A program made the translations under genes and the position numbers. Positions 41,541 to 52,100 of a stretch of 64,000 nt of DNA are shown one piece after another. Source of the stretch: Bacteroidales bacterium UBA3653 (GTDB lineage: Bacteria > Bacteroidota > Bacteroidia > Bacteroidales > Paludibacteraceae); the NCBI GenBank assembly GCA_002373505.1, contig DFKE01000011.1, forward strand, positions 1-64,000. The letters run 5' to 3'. The notes beneath the pieces are model-generated. The model had not been told where the DNA came from, made no database searches, and saw only the letters and a program-made list of their open reading frames with translations. How positions within the stretch are numbered: the stretch's first letter is position 1; every line of letters starts with the position of its first letter.

Positions 41541-42443
41541 ATGAAAAAGATTTTCTCTTTTGTTTTGGCGCTTTTGTGCGCAAGTGTCCTGACTTTTGCA
41601 ACGGACTGGAGTAGTATTGCTTTTTTGGCGGACGGTGCCGGAGAAGGCGCGTATGCCAACAAGTACAAAGTGGAGGCTGCGTTCGGACAGAACGTGGTTA
41701 ATATCCAGAAACCCGGTTTCGCGGCGGAAGCAGGTATCTACACCAATTTTCCTGCCGGTATCTCTTCCTGTGATTTGCCCGCCGGCAAATACGCGATAGA
41801 GGGTGCGGGTGTGGTAATGTATCTCTCCGCCTTCACGGCGAAAGAGACGGCAGTATCGGTAGAGGCAGGCGGTGTGAATTATGATTTCAAAGTGTTCTAT
41901 GCCGACGGTACGGGTGAGATAGATGACAATCCGGGAGAAGGCGGTGATCCGCATCAAGGTGATCTGACGCCGGCTACTTTCTACGGCAGAGACGTACGAC
42001 CCGTAGCGGGAACGGATGTGACCTTCGACTGGTCTATCACCCGCAATGCGGATGCAACGCTCACCTTTGAGATCAGCTGGTCGAGCGAGATAACAGGTGT
42101 AGTGCCGCAAGTGAATATCAATGATGTCTATTCGACCTTGCCTTCGCAGGGACAGATAGCGCGTTTCACCACCAAAGAGACTTATACCGACGGCGACAAA
42201 CTGGCGATTTTCTTCCTGATTGCTTATCCCGGCAATGCGGCTCGTATCGATGTGGCTTATATAGTAGGCGCGAGCAATGAGAAACCGGGTGACGAACCAG
42301 GTGACGAACCGGGTGATGAGCCGAAACAAGGAATCAACAATGCCTCTGTTTCCGCGAAAACGCATAAGATTATCGAGAACGGTCAGATCGTCCTCATTAA
42401 AAACGGTATGCGTTATAATATCTTAGGTTCCGAAATAAAGTAA
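41541..42443 (+). CDS. Exported protein with GDEP linker and ENGxxxxIKNG tail
   Basis: A 300-residue secreted protein. The signal peptide is KKIFSFVLALLCASVLTFA. Residues about 20-130 and 140-245 look like two beta domains (the second with TFDWSITRNADATLTFEIS). A GDEPGDEPGDEP linker leads to the C-terminal tail IIENGQIVLIKNGMRYNILG, shared with three other exported proteins in the window. I recognise no enzymatic motif. The gene is 2 nt downstream of the aldo/keto reductase and 20 nt upstream of a 1646-residue exported protein with a similar signal peptide, probably one operon. Confidence 0.75.
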   Translation: MKKIFSFVLALLCASVLTFATDWSSIAFLADGAGEGAYANKYKVEAAFGQNVVNIQKPGFAAEAGIYTNFPAGISSCDLPAGKYAIEGAGVVMYLSAFTAKETAVSVEAGGVNYDFKVFYADGTGEIDDNPGEGGDPHQGDLTPATFYGRDVRPVAGTDVTFDWSITRNADATLTFEISWSSEITGVVPQVNINDVYSTLPSQGQIARFTTKETYTDGDKLAIFFLIAYPGNAARIDVAYIVGASNEKPGDEPGDEPGDEPKQGINNASVSAKTHKIIENGQIVLIKNGMRYNILGSEIK

Positions 42444-42463
42444 CTAATCTAAAAATCAATATT

Positions 42464-45400
42464 ATGAGAAAATTAACAATTCTCTTTGCGCTCCTCTGCG
42501 CAAGTATGATGGGATTTGCACAGAGTTGGAGTGGCTCTGTAGTGGGTCATGTTACGAATGTTTGGCTAGATGGCATCGGCAGTAATGAGGACCGAACGGA
42601 GTTTGATTACGAGGTTAACTACCTAACCGAGTATAATGATGGTACATTAACCATCACAATTGACTATGCTACGGCTAATTTTGACAAAATTGTTGGTCTT
42701 GTCCCAAAGGTTATCGTTAATGGGGCATATGCAGGTGATTTTACCTCAAAACAATGGAGTTCCTCCTCTTATACGGCAGGTACTACGTTGAATATCTATT
42801 TCCAGTTTGATTATAACGGAGGTGGAAATGGATCTTCTCAATTCCAATACACCATTCCAACGAGTGGAAGCACTCCGGAGCCGGATCCTAATTCCTACAC
42901 AGCAGGTGGTCACACGATTCATTTGGATGCTTCGTATGTAGGAGACATCTATACGCTTGTTATTACTTCTACGGATGATATGACTGGTTTAGGTGGTAGT
43001 TTCTGGTATGTAAATGGAGCTAGTACCGATATGCGTTCCAATTCCGGCACAAATTCCTACACGGTTAGTGGCGACAAAAAGACCATTAACTGCCAAGTAC
43101 AATCGACAAGCGCTCCGAGTATTCATACTCCATTGTATGTATTGATGCCGGGTGAGGTTAATTTTGGTAATGTTACTTTGAATTGGGAAAATCGTGGTCC
43201 GATTAACTCAGAGTATTGCAACTATCAAGGTCCGGAGACACAGCAAGACGGTCACTATTATGCAATTACTTGGGAAACAGACCCAAGTGGCAACGTAGTT
43301 ATTACTATTGGTAACGGAACCGGCGCAGGTGCGTGCTCTTTCCGCAATGGTGGATTTGAAGGAGGAAATAACGGCTTAGCTAACTTCGTAGTTAGTGATG
43401 ATGATTTTGCTACCACTACTCCTGCTACGGACTATTTCACTGTAACTCGTCCTTCTGACGGCGATTTGCAGTATGTTATGACCAAAATTGCTGACCTTCC
43501 TGCTAATGCAAAGATCAAACACTTGAGCGCAGGTGCTATTGCTTGGAAAGAAGGAGGTACCAATAGATACTGTTTCCCCGACTTTATCTATACGTACGGC
43601 GGAACATGTAACCAATTGGATGCTCCGGCTAATGTGGCAATTGATGCTAATAATATTCTTACCTTTGATGCAGTATCTGGTGCGGATTCGTACATGGCTT
43701 ATGTATCGCTTGGCGGTGTAGAGAAATACTCGCAAGCCGTAGCGTCCGGTGACGAATTGACGTACACGGCATTAGTAACCGGTGATTATATTATCAATGT
43801 AGTAGCGAGTGGTGCCGGTAAGACGGATTCCGATCCTTCTGCAGATGTAGTATGGCATTTGGAGGCTGCACCTGTTGTTTTAGGCAATTCGGAATATTGC
43901 GAACACGTCTTCATGGCAGATGATAATCGTGAAGCAGCTTTCACATGGGAAACAGACGCAGACGGGAATGTTGTTATAACTATTTCTGCAACCCGTGGAG
44001 ATGCAGCAGCTACCCATTTCCGTGGTAATGGTATGGCTCTTGCTAACTTCAAAGTTGGTGCAGGAAAAGCAGATGCTTCCAACTATTTTAATCATACTTG
44101 TGGCGGAAGCAACCAAGTAACACTTTCTCTTAAGAATCCGGCTAATGCCCCTGCTCTTGGTGAAAAAATTTACTTCAATAGTACTGTTGAATATGCAACC
44201 AGCCTTGATGGAAATGCTTGGCCGACACTTAATTTCGAATGGACTTATGGTACAATTTGTTCCGGTAAATCTGTTTCGGCAAGCGTAAACAATAATACGA
44301 TGGGTTCGGCTGTCGTTCAGAAAGCAGGTGTGGACGTAACGAATGTTGATGCAGGTGACGAAGTAAGCTTTATCGCTACTGTTGCTGATCCGGCTCTCTA
44401 TCGCTTTGTGAACTGGACAAAAGGCGGTGTAGAAGTTTCTACAGAAGCAACTTATGTTGCTACCATTACAGAGACTACGAACCTTGTAGCTAATTTTGAA
44501 TATATCCGCGAGACCTATTGCCATTATGAAATTCTCGCTACCGGCGGTGCTGCTGTCGGCAAGAAATTGTATATGACGATTGGTTCCATAGGCGGTGGTA
44601 AATATCAGATCAAGTACGAAGGTTCTGCAGAGGCTCCGCTTCTCGGTTTGAACAATGCCAACTATACGGTTAACAATGTTAGCACCGATATAGAGTATAT
44701 TGATCCTGTTTCCGGCAATCCGGTAGCCAGTTCCGGTCAAGATGTACCGTTCAATAAGGCAAACGGTCGCTGGAGCTTTGATGCTACAGGTAATGGATCT
44801 GCGAAGATGGAATTTGAGTTAGCTCCGGGCAAGACGATTGATGATATCTATGTTTGGGGTAATGCTATCTTCTTCAATACTCCTCTTGGAGAATTGGCTT
44901 ACGAAGATAACAATGATCGTCTTAAATTGTTCGGCATGAACGCCGCGAAGCGTCACAACATAGACTGGGATGCAACATGCTCTGATACCGAGGCTCCGGT
45001 ATATAGCAAGGCAGAAGCAGAAGTGCTGAATGCAACGGATGTCCGTCTGAAGATTCAGGCTACCGATAACTGGGAAGGACTCCTTACTTATACTATTGCA
45101 CGTGCAGGCGCAAGTGATATTATACTGAATGGTGCGAGCGGAGAGGAACTAACGCAGGATGTAACAGGTCTGACCGCAGGCACGGAATATACGTTCACGG
45201 TAACCGTTAGCGATGGCGTAAATAGTGCTAACCAAAACATCGTCGTTACTCCGGTCGGAGACGAAACCAAACCGGTTATGGGTGAGGCTTCGCTGGAGAG
45301 CAAGACTTGGAACAGTGCGATTATCAATGTAGCCGCTACGGACAACAAGGGCGTGACCGCTTATTACGTGGTAGAAAAAGATGCTGATTATATCGCTACG

Positions 45401-47404
45401 GATGGTAAGATCACGGTAGAAGGTCTGACCGCTGCAACAGCTTATACCTTCCATATCCAGGCAAAAGATGCTGCTGGTAATATCTCCGATAATCAAGCAG
45501 AGGTATCTTTCACTACCGATGCCCATTCGACCGCACCGACAACTGCAGCTCCTATACTGACATGGCCGGCTAACCAAGTGAAGAGTTTGTATAGTAATAC
45601 TTACGATTTTGCGCCTGCTTCGCTCAGTAGTTACAACGAGTGTTGGTGGGAATGCCCGAATATGTCGGAAGGAAATATTGACGGAAATACCTATCTGCTT
45701 TATGATCTCTATCGCAATGGTATGATCGGTGCGCAATTCGCAGAAACATCCATGTCTCTGATGGAGAAGATTCACATTGATATTTGGGCTTCTGCTGCAG
45801 GAAGTATTAAGTTCCGTCCTATTACAAACGGCGGACCAAATACTCCTAAAACATTGAATCTCGCTGCGCAGCAATGGAATTCGTTTGATATTGATTTATC
45901 CGAGTATGCAGGACATGATTGGTCTAAGGTATTCCAATTTGCAATCGAGGGTTATCAAGATGGTGGTCTCGTAGGCGAGCACATCAGTGTAGATAATATA
46001 TTCTTCTATCGTACCACTCCTCCGCCTGCTGATGAAGCAGCTCCGACGGATGTTGTAGCAAGTAAAGTAGAAGAGAGCTTCGCATCTGCCAAGATTAGCG
46101 CACAAGCTAATGATGACAGCGGTGTGGTTCATTTCAAAGTCATGAATGGCTCGGATGTACTTGTTTCTGATGTTGAGGCAGTGTCCGGTGCCGCAGTTAC
46201 TATCACGGTAAACGGTCTAACTCCGAATACCAACTACACTCTTAGTGTCGTAGCTTTTGATGAGGCGGGACATGAGGCAGAACCGGTTAATGTGGCGGTG
46301 ACTACAAGAGCTCTTCCTTCTGCTGCTCCTCAGCCTGCTCATGACGCAGTAGCCGTGTTGTCTGTCTATAGCGATGCGTATGAACCCGCAGTAGCTGCTA
46401 CTTTCAATAGAACAAATTGGGGAAGCGCCCCGATAGCGATAGAGAATGACTATCTCCTCTACACAATGTCATCCAATGTGATTGTATGGGGAAATAACGA
46501 TGGAAATGCAGGTCATGGCAATATCGACGGTCTGAGTGGCTATACGCACGATGCAACTCCGGGTCTGGATGTGTCCGGTATGACCTACATCCACTTCGAT
46601 GTATGGTGTGATGTTGCTGACCAGTTAAATACAGTCAATATTAATGATCAGGCAGTTGCCATTCCAACTACTCGTACAATAGCCGGACAATGGGTATCGT
46701 TCGATGTGGATATTACCGGTGTGGCATTGGCAGACAGACAAAATGTCCGCTGGATGAAGTTCCATCCGTTCACTAATTGCAATGCGGCCATTGATAATGT
46801 TTACTTCTGGAAAGCTCCGAAATATACGCGTGACGATGACTGGATGGCACCGGGCGAACTGGGTACGGTATGCTATCCGGAAGGTTTGATAGTTACCGGT
46901 GCAACCATGTACAAGATGGCAGGAACGGATGCAAACGGCAAGTTCGTGTTTGATGAAGTGAGTGTCTTGGAACCGGGCGTACCGTACTTGTTCGAGGCTC
47001 ATTCCAATGCGCTTCATTTCTATGCTACGGATGCCGAACCGGCAACAGAAGCAGGAACAAGCAACGGTATGGTAGGTACATTTGAAGATAAAGTAATTCC
47101 GCAGAATTCGCCGAATATCTATTACTTCTCCGGCACTAAATTCTATGCCGTAACAGCTCGATCAACCGATTTGACAGTGCCTGCCAACCGCGCTTATGTG
47201 GATCTGACGACTCCGCATCCGGCAGGTGCTCCTCGTGCGGGTGTCCGCCGGGTTGTCTTCGACGTGCAAGGATCGAATGCCGCCACCGGCTTCGGCGAGG
47301 TGCAAGGTGACGAACTGCAAAGCACCAAGGTGCTTATCAACGGTCATCTCTTCATCCGCCGCGGTGAGAAGACCTATGACGCTACCGGCAGTCTGGTAAA
47401 ATAA
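42464..47404 (+). CDS. Giant exported multidomain protein (FN3 and InlB-type repeats)
   Basis: A 1646-residue secreted protein. Its signal peptide (RKLTILFALLCASMMGFAQ) is close to that of the gene before it. The protein is mostly tandem beta domains. About 600-682 resembles a divergent InlB B-repeat (ALYRFVNWTKGGVEVST). FN3-like domains are recognisable at about 955-1020 (VEGLTAATAYTFHIQAKDAAG) and about 1190-1285. Between and after them are larger beta-sandwich modules of possible carbohydrate-binding type. The C-terminus (STKVLINGHLFIRRGEKTY) is a variant of the shared tail. No catalytic motif was found; adhesion or glycan binding at the surface is the most I can infer. Confidence 0.78.
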   Translation: MRKLTILFALLCASMMGFAQSWSGSVVGHVTNVWLDGIGSNEDRTEFDYEVNYLTEYNDGTLTITIDYATANFDKIVGLVPKVIVNGAYAGDFTSKQWSSSSYTAGTTLNIYFQFDYNGGGNGSSQFQYTIPTSGSTPEPDPNSYTAGGHTIHLDASYVGDIYTLVITSTDDMTGLGGSFWYVNGASTDMRSNSGTNSYTVSGDKKTINCQVQSTSAPSIHTPLYVLMPGEVNFGNVTLNWENRGPINSEYCNYQGPETQQDGHYYAITWETDPSGNVVITIGNGTGAGACSFRNGGFEGGNNGLANFVVSDDDFATTTPATDYFTVTRPSDGDLQYVMTKIADLPANAKIKHLSAGAIAWKEGGTNRYCFPDFIYTYGGTCNQLDAPANVAIDANNILTFDAVSGADSYMAYVSLGGVEKYSQAVASGDELTYTALVTGDYIINVVASGAGKTDSDPSADVVWHLEAAPVVLGNSEYCEHVFMADDNREAAFTWETDADGNVVITISATRGDAAATHFRGNGMALANFKVGAGKADASNYFNHTCGGSNQVTLSLKNPANAPALGEKIYFNSTVEYATSLDGNAWPTLNFEWTYGTICSGKSVSASVNNNTMGSAVVQKAGVDVTNVDAGDEVSFIATVADPALYRFVNWTKGGVEVSTEATYVATITETTNLVANFEYIRETYCHYEILATGGAAVGKKLYMTIGSIGGGKYQIKYEGSAEAPLLGLNNANYTVNNVSTDIEYIDPVSGNPVASSGQDVPFNKANGRWSFDATGNGSAKMEFELAPGKTIDDIYVWGNAIFFNTPLGELAYEDNNDRLKLFGMNAAKRHNIDWDATCSDTEAPVYSKAEAEVLNATDVRLKIQATDNWEGLLTYTIARAGASDIILNGASGEELTQDVTGLTAGTEYTFTVTVSDGVNSANQNIVVTPVGDETKPVMGEASLESKTWNSAIINVAATDNKGVTAYYVVEKDADYIATDGKITVEGLTAATAYTFHIQAKDAAGNISDNQAEVSFTTDAHSTAPTTAAPILTWPANQVKSLYSNTYDFAPASLSSYNECWWECPNMSEGNIDGNTYLLYDLYRNGMIGAQFAETSMSLMEKIHIDIWASAAGSIKFRPITNGGPNTPKTLNLAAQQWNSFDIDLSEYAGHDWSKVFQFAIEGYQDGGLVGEHISVDNIFFYRTTPPPADEAAPTDVVASKVEESFASAKISAQANDDSGVVHFKVMNGSDVLVSDVEAVSGAAVTITVNGLTPNTNYTLSVVAFDEAGHEAEPVNVAVTTRALPSAAPQPAHDAVAVLSVYSDAYEPAVAATFNRTNWGSAPIAIENDYLLYTMSSNVIVWGNNDGNAGHGNIDGLSGYTHDATPGLDVSGMTYIHFDVWCDVADQLNTVNINDQAVAIPTTRTIAGQWVSFDVDITGVALADRQNVRWMKFHPFTNCNAAIDNVYFWKAPKYTRDDDWMAPGELGTVCYPEGLIVTGATMYKMAGTDANGKFVFDEVSVLEPGVPYLFEAHSNALHFYATDAEPATEAGTSNGMVGTFEDKVIPQNSPNIYYFSGTKFYAVTARSTDLTVPANRAYVDLTTPHPAGAPRAGVRRVVFDVQGSNAATGFGEVQGDELQSTKVLINGHLFIRRGEKTYDATGSLVK

Positions 47405-47477
47405 AACGTATAGAAAAACCGGATCGACTAGTAAATCTAATGAGAATAGATCAACTATAATCAAAAACAGCAGAATT

Positions 47478-47624
47478 ATGAAAAGAATGAATTATATTCA
47501 ACCGGCAACAGAAGTAGTAATGATGCATGTGGAGAATCTGATGCTCACTGTGTCAAATGGTGGAGGAACGCCTCCTGATGATGGCCCTGCTCACATTCGT
47601 CGCGGTACTTGCATACCGGATTAA
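47478..47624 (+). CDS. 48-residue peptide of the YIQPxxEVV type
   Basis: A short open frame reading MKRMNYIQPATEVVMMHVEN and ending IRRGTCIPD. Very short genes with a YIxPxxEVV leader-like start, followed by a glycine-rich variable part with few conserved residues, are common in Bacteroidales near exported-protein genes. Their role is not known. It lacks an obvious signal peptide. It is 73 nt downstream of the 1646-residue protein gene and just before a terminator, so it is the probable last gene of that operon. A small precursor peptide is one idea, but I see no modification enzyme nearby. Confidence 0.6.
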   Translation: MKRMNYIQPATEVVMMHVENLMLTVSNGGGTPPDDGPAHIRRGTCIPD

Positions 47625-47647
47625 AACGGTACTGAAATCTAACAACC

Positions 47648-47682
47648 AAGAAGGTGTGTCAAGACTTTTGGCACACCTTCTT
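47648..47682 (+). terminator. Hairpin at the end of the large-protein operon
   Basis: AAGAAGGTGTG and CACACCTTCTT form an 11-bp perfect stem after the 48-residue gene. The T-tract is weak. Confidence 0.65.
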
Positions 47683-47710
47683 AGTTATCAATAATCGTTG
47701 TTTCCCTGCC

Positions 47711-47833
47711 GTCCTCTCTGTGCATTTTTCGCGCATCTTTGCGCGAGCATTTTGTCCTCTCTGTGCATTTCTCGCGCATTATTGCGTGAGCATTTTGTCC
47801 TCTCTGTGCATTTCTCGCGTATCTTTGCGCGAG
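47711..47833. repeat. Three tandem 43-bp units with an internal hairpin
   Basis: Units start at 47711, 47754 and 47797 with GTCCTCTCTGTGCATTT. Each contains a stem of the type TCGCGCA-tctt-TGCGCGA. There are no unique spacers, so this is not a CRISPR array. Confidence 0.9.
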
Positions 47834-48118
47834 TTTCGTTACTCTACCGAGACTCAAACGCGACTCTTCACCGACCCCAAATAGACTCAAAAGGGGGTGA
47901 TAAAGGGGTGATTAGGGGGTGATTACGGGGTGATTAGGGGGCGATTCGAGGTACGTCAGCGGGAGAAAAGCGCAGGAAAAGTGCACAAAGAAAACTTTCT
48001 CCCAAATCCGCTACAAAGATACTACAAATTTTTGAAATATGCAAGATTTTATATACAAAAACTTAATTTTTTTGTGTTTGTGTTTGTGTTCTTAAAATCG
48101 TCCTAAATGGCGATTTTT
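47834..48118. other. Gene-free stretch with an 11-bp tandem repeat
   Basis: Part of the 548-bp gap between 47625 and 48172. At 47887-47947 five units of about 11 bp (GGGGTGATTAG type) occur in tandem. The remainder becomes AT-rich toward the thioesterase promoter and shows nothing else I can name. Confidence 0.6.
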
Positions 48119-48150
48119 CTTGCATATGTCCGAAAAAAGCAGTACCTTTG
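48119..48150 (+). promoter_or_regulatory. Promoter of the thioesterase gene
   Basis: CTTG (48119-48122), a 20-nt spacer and TACCTTTG (48143-48150), with the AAAAAAGCAG extension. No CGTACTTT box lies 32 nt upstream. Confidence 0.75.
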
Positions 48151-48172
48151 TACCCGCAAAAAAAAATATGCT

Positions 48173-48976
48173 ATGGAATCTTTAAATCAATACACTCATC
48201 GTTATTCGCTTACGGCAGCCGATATGGACACGCGTTATAGGATGACGCCCAATGCCGTTTTGTTGTATTATCAGGACTGTTGGGCGCGGTATATGTCGTG
48301 TCTCCATCTCGCGGCTTTTGACGTAGTCAAGATGAACCGTATCTGGGTTATCACGGAGTTCAACGCCTGGTTCGAATCGCAGACCGCTCTCTGGTCCGAC
48401 GAGATAGACGTGACGGTATGGAACAGCGAGATCAGTGCGCTGCGTCTCTATGCGGAGTTCCGTGTCCGCCGCGAAGACGGCGTGGAGGTGGCGCACGGCT
48501 ATGGCTGCTGGACCCTGCTGGACACCGAGGCGCACCGTCTGGCACCTATCACTCCGATTCAACCGCAACTGCCTGTCTTGGCAGAAATGACCTCCGACAC
48601 GCACAGAAAACGCCGGTTCCCGACGGACGGTACACCGCTCCAACAGATAGAGCACCGCGTCAATCCCATCAATCTGGATTTCAACGGACATGTCAATAAC
48701 CGCACTTACCTCAGTATAGCGATGCAGTCGGCGGACGAAGCCTTCATGGACACGCATGCCATCCGCTGTCTCGCTATCCATTGGCTGAAAGAGACGTTCC
48801 TGGGCGATACGCTGCAATGCCGGCTGGCGCTGCTGCCGAACGAGACCGAGAAGCCGCTCTACCGCTATCTGCATACTATCAGCCGTAACGACGAACAGGT
48901 AGCGGCGCAGGTCTATTCCGAGTGGGTGCCGCGCACAGAACAGATAGACGTCTCCGCCCATGCCGGACGGAAATAA
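48173..48976 (+). CDS. Acyl-ACP thioesterase
   Basis: A 267-residue double-hotdog thioesterase that releases fatty acids from acyl carrier protein. Landmarks are WVITEFNAWFE, the first-domain strand LRLYAEFRVRREDG, and the second-domain motif NLDFNGHVNNRTYLSIA with the conserved Asn/His. The ATG at 48173 is chosen, because the frame upstream crosses the promoter. It stands alone, with its own promoter and a strong terminator, between two exported-protein operons. Confidence 0.9.
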   Translation: MESLNQYTHRYSLTAADMDTRYRMTPNAVLLYYQDCWARYMSCLHLAAFDVVKMNRIWVITEFNAWFESQTALWSDEIDVTVWNSEISALRLYAEFRVRREDGVEVAHGYGCWTLLDTEAHRLAPITPIQPQLPVLAEMTSDTHRKRRFPTDGTPLQQIEHRVNPINLDFNGHVNNRTYLSIAMQSADEAFMDTHAIRCLAIHWLKETFLGDTLQCRLALLPNETEKPLYRYLHTISRNDEQVAAQVYSEWVPRTEQIDVSAHAGRK

Positions 48977-48993
48977 AGGCGGAAAAGGGAAGT

Positions 48994-49024
48994 AAAAGGT
49001 ACGTATTTTGTACGTACTTTTTTT
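48994..49024 (+). terminator. Terminator after the thioesterase gene
   Basis: GTACGTA-ttttg-TACGTAC with A4-G on the left and T8 on the right. The right arm also contains the first CGTACTTT box of regulatory module B. Confidence 0.8.
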
Positions 49025-49091
49025 ATATGCATGCCCAAAGACAAATGATTGATAATCAACGAGTTTTTATTGGGATATGCGTACTTTTATG
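49013..49091 (+). promoter_or_regulatory. Paired CGTACTTT boxes, module B
   Basis: CGTACTTTTTTT at 49013-49024 and CGTACTTTTATG at 49080-49091. The second starts exactly 32 nt before the TTTG of the promoter at 49112. Confidence 0.65.
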
Positions 49092-49111
49092 TTGAAAAAC
49101 ATACGCATATA

Positions 49112-49143
49112 TTTGCGCATTTGCGAGAAAAGTAGTAATTTTG
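49112..49143 (+). promoter_or_regulatory. Promoter of the 2216-residue exported protein gene
   Basis: TTTG (49112-49115), a 20-nt spacer and TAATTTTG (49136-49143). Confidence 0.75.
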
Positions 49144-49193
49144 TCCCCGGAATAAATCAATAATTTGTTGTAGAAAACACCAAATCGCTAATA

Positions 49194-52100
49194 ATGCTTA
49201 ATCGTATGATTAATAGTCTAAACTCCAACCATTTTCAGCATCGCTCCCGTATGGCGACTGTAGCACTCCTGCTACTCACATTCTCTTTCTTCAACATCAG
49301 CTCCGCACGAGCGGAAAAATTGTGTCAAAGCAATTATACCGGCACAATAGGTGCGCTGGGCTCTAAAACGGTAAAAGTATCTGTCGGTACGATAGGCACG
49401 AATATGTACCGAGTTGTTTTTGAGTCTGATTTCACCATGACCGGCTCACTAACTTATGTAAACACATCGGTAAATAACAATCTGTGTCTTGATAATACCA
49501 CTAAGACGATTCTGGACGGAGGAAAACGTATTTTTTTTGATATGCCATCCGCAACCGCTCCGACGTTTGTAAATGATATAATGGTTAAAACGAGCGAGGG
49601 AAATTACACGCTGACAGGAACCGCTGTTAATTCTGTGGACTGGTCTCAAACTACCGCGGAATGTTCTGCCCTTGTGGGCGATGACTGCTCCGGTAGAAGT
49701 GCCGGGAAATCTGATGGAGGAAATGATTTTACTAATGGATATGAGTATGAATTTACATACAATACTTCAACCAATGAATTGACCATAGAGATAGAATTTC
49801 TGGATGAGGTTACAGGAGCATCAGATATCGTTAATGTATATAATTGGCAATCTGGTGCGGAGGTTTCGCTGGGAGCGATGTCCAAAGTTTCCGGACAGAA
49901 ATATAGCATGACATTATCCTCGGTAGCAATAGACACACAATACAAGTTGGTATGCCAGATGGCATATGCTAATGGAGGTCTCTTCAAAACAGCCCCCATT
50001 TATTATACAGCCGGTGCAGATTGTGGTTCCCCCTCTGAACCGGCAGGTGAAACTCTGGATTGTGAAGGACATACCTTCTATTTCGCAAATAACTACTGGA
50101 AGTTCGCAACACCAACAGCCCATTTGTACAATTCTGACAATGTACATAAAACCGAATGGCCGGGGCATCCAATGACTCAGGTGTTAGGTACAGCAGGTAT
50201 ATATTCCGTAACGTACGATAATGACACGGATGCTGACGCTTATGAGAAAGTAATCTTTAGCAATAACGGAAGTGACCAATTAGGCGGACAAGATATTTCA
50301 GATTGCAAATACTATGATAATGACGGCAATGCCCATGATAATTTATCCGATGTTGCGCGACATATCTATTTTGTACGTAATGGCTCTGCGGCGTCGTGGA
50401 CGCCTTATGCACATGTCTTTTATGATTCACGAAATAACGGAAATCCAGGAGCTCAAATGGTTGATATGGATTTGACCAATATAGATGAACACAATCTCTA
50501 TTCAATCATCGTGCCGATATACAACAATGTCATTTTCCATAATAGCAGCGATTATACTAATCAATCTGCTACATCTTATATAAACAGCGAATTTCAGGAT
50601 TATTCCATCTTTAACTATGAACACAATACATGGTACCAGACGCAGAATATTTATCTAACAGGTTCGATGAATTCGTGGGCGACCGAAAATGCGTCGTATA
50701 AATTTTCTGATTGGGACAGGACGAGTTCTACATATGTGACGCTTTTAACGCCATCCTTAACTGCTTCGACTACATATGATTTTAAAGTCATTACCGGTGG
50801 TGTTCATCGAGGATTGAACTCTGATAATACATATAGCGCAAACAACCAAACTAAGAGACTATATCAAGGGGGAGGTACAGAAGCAAATGTACATCTCACT
50901 ACGGATGTGGCGGGGAGATATTTATTCAGGTATGATGTTTCTGCCGGAAAACTTACAATTTTCTTTCCGCCGTCAATGTTAACTGCTAGTTTGGACTCAA
51001 AAGCAATCACTTCTGCAATTATCAATGTCGCCTCTACCCGTGGCACTCAATACCATGTTGTGGATAGTTCAAATGGCATTGACCAAGTGCTGACACCGAC
51101 GTCAAACCAGATTACCGTAACAGGATTGACAGAAGGCACTCTCTATACGTTTACAGTGACGGCATTGGATGACAACAACACAGAATCGTCTAATAGTATT
51201 ACCTTGGATCCGTTCTGCACTTTGTTGGAGACAGCACCAACTGCCCCAACTTATGAAGAGTGCCAAGTACTTTCTGTTTATAGCCAGTACTATCGCAGCC
51301 TGCAGGCTTCTTTTAGCGATTGGGGAGGTGGCAGCACCAAGACAGATAGGGTTGTTGACGGAGTGAATATGTGGGAAGTGAATGTCGGTACAGCATGGAG
51401 CGATGGCGGCTACGGAATAGAGTGGGGAAATCAAACCTTTGATATTTCCGACTACACGGGATTGCATTTCGATATATGGACGCCAACAGCAACTACTATT
51501 TATGTGACACCGATTAACCGAAATTCTACATATAATGGTAATGATCCGGAGGTGCGTCATTCCGGTAAAACCACCACGGCGAGAGGTTGGACAAGCGTGA
51601 ATATACCCATTAGTGAATTCACAGGTTCTATAAATCGGAACTACCAATTGAAGATAGAAGGCAATAAAGGTACTCCCATGTTTATTACTAATATCTTCTA
51701 TTATAAAACTGCCGCGTGTCCGAGTGATCCGACACCTACTGCTCATGCTAAAGGCATCGGTACGGCACAGGAACAAAATGAGTGGATGTATCGCAATGAT
51801 AATGGGAATATAGCCGGAGGTGCAACCAACAACGTGATAGATTATTATGTGGCTACATTGGGGAACGAGATTCTTTACAAAGTTGTTACTACCGATGCAC
51901 AGACCATGTGGCCGGATGCTAATCCATTCTTGTATGTGTTAGACGGTAGCAATAACCGTGTGACGGAATTTCAAGGAACACGAAACGCAGCAAACACCCA
52001 AGCAACCTATGAGGGTACAATTCCCGGCAGCGTTGGGGCTTTGCAGTTTGACTGGAACTGGTTAGTTCCCTTGGTCGGTGGCACGCATCATTGGAATGGT

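Noticed and set aside
47711..47833. CRISPR array
   Set aside because: Only three units, contiguous without unique spacers, and no cas genes in the window.
48994..49024. CGTACTTTTTTT as nothing more than terminator sequence
   Set aside because: Two of the four upstream boxes are in terminators, but those at 40407 and 59100 are not, and the downstream boxes keep an exact 32-nt spacing to the promoter.
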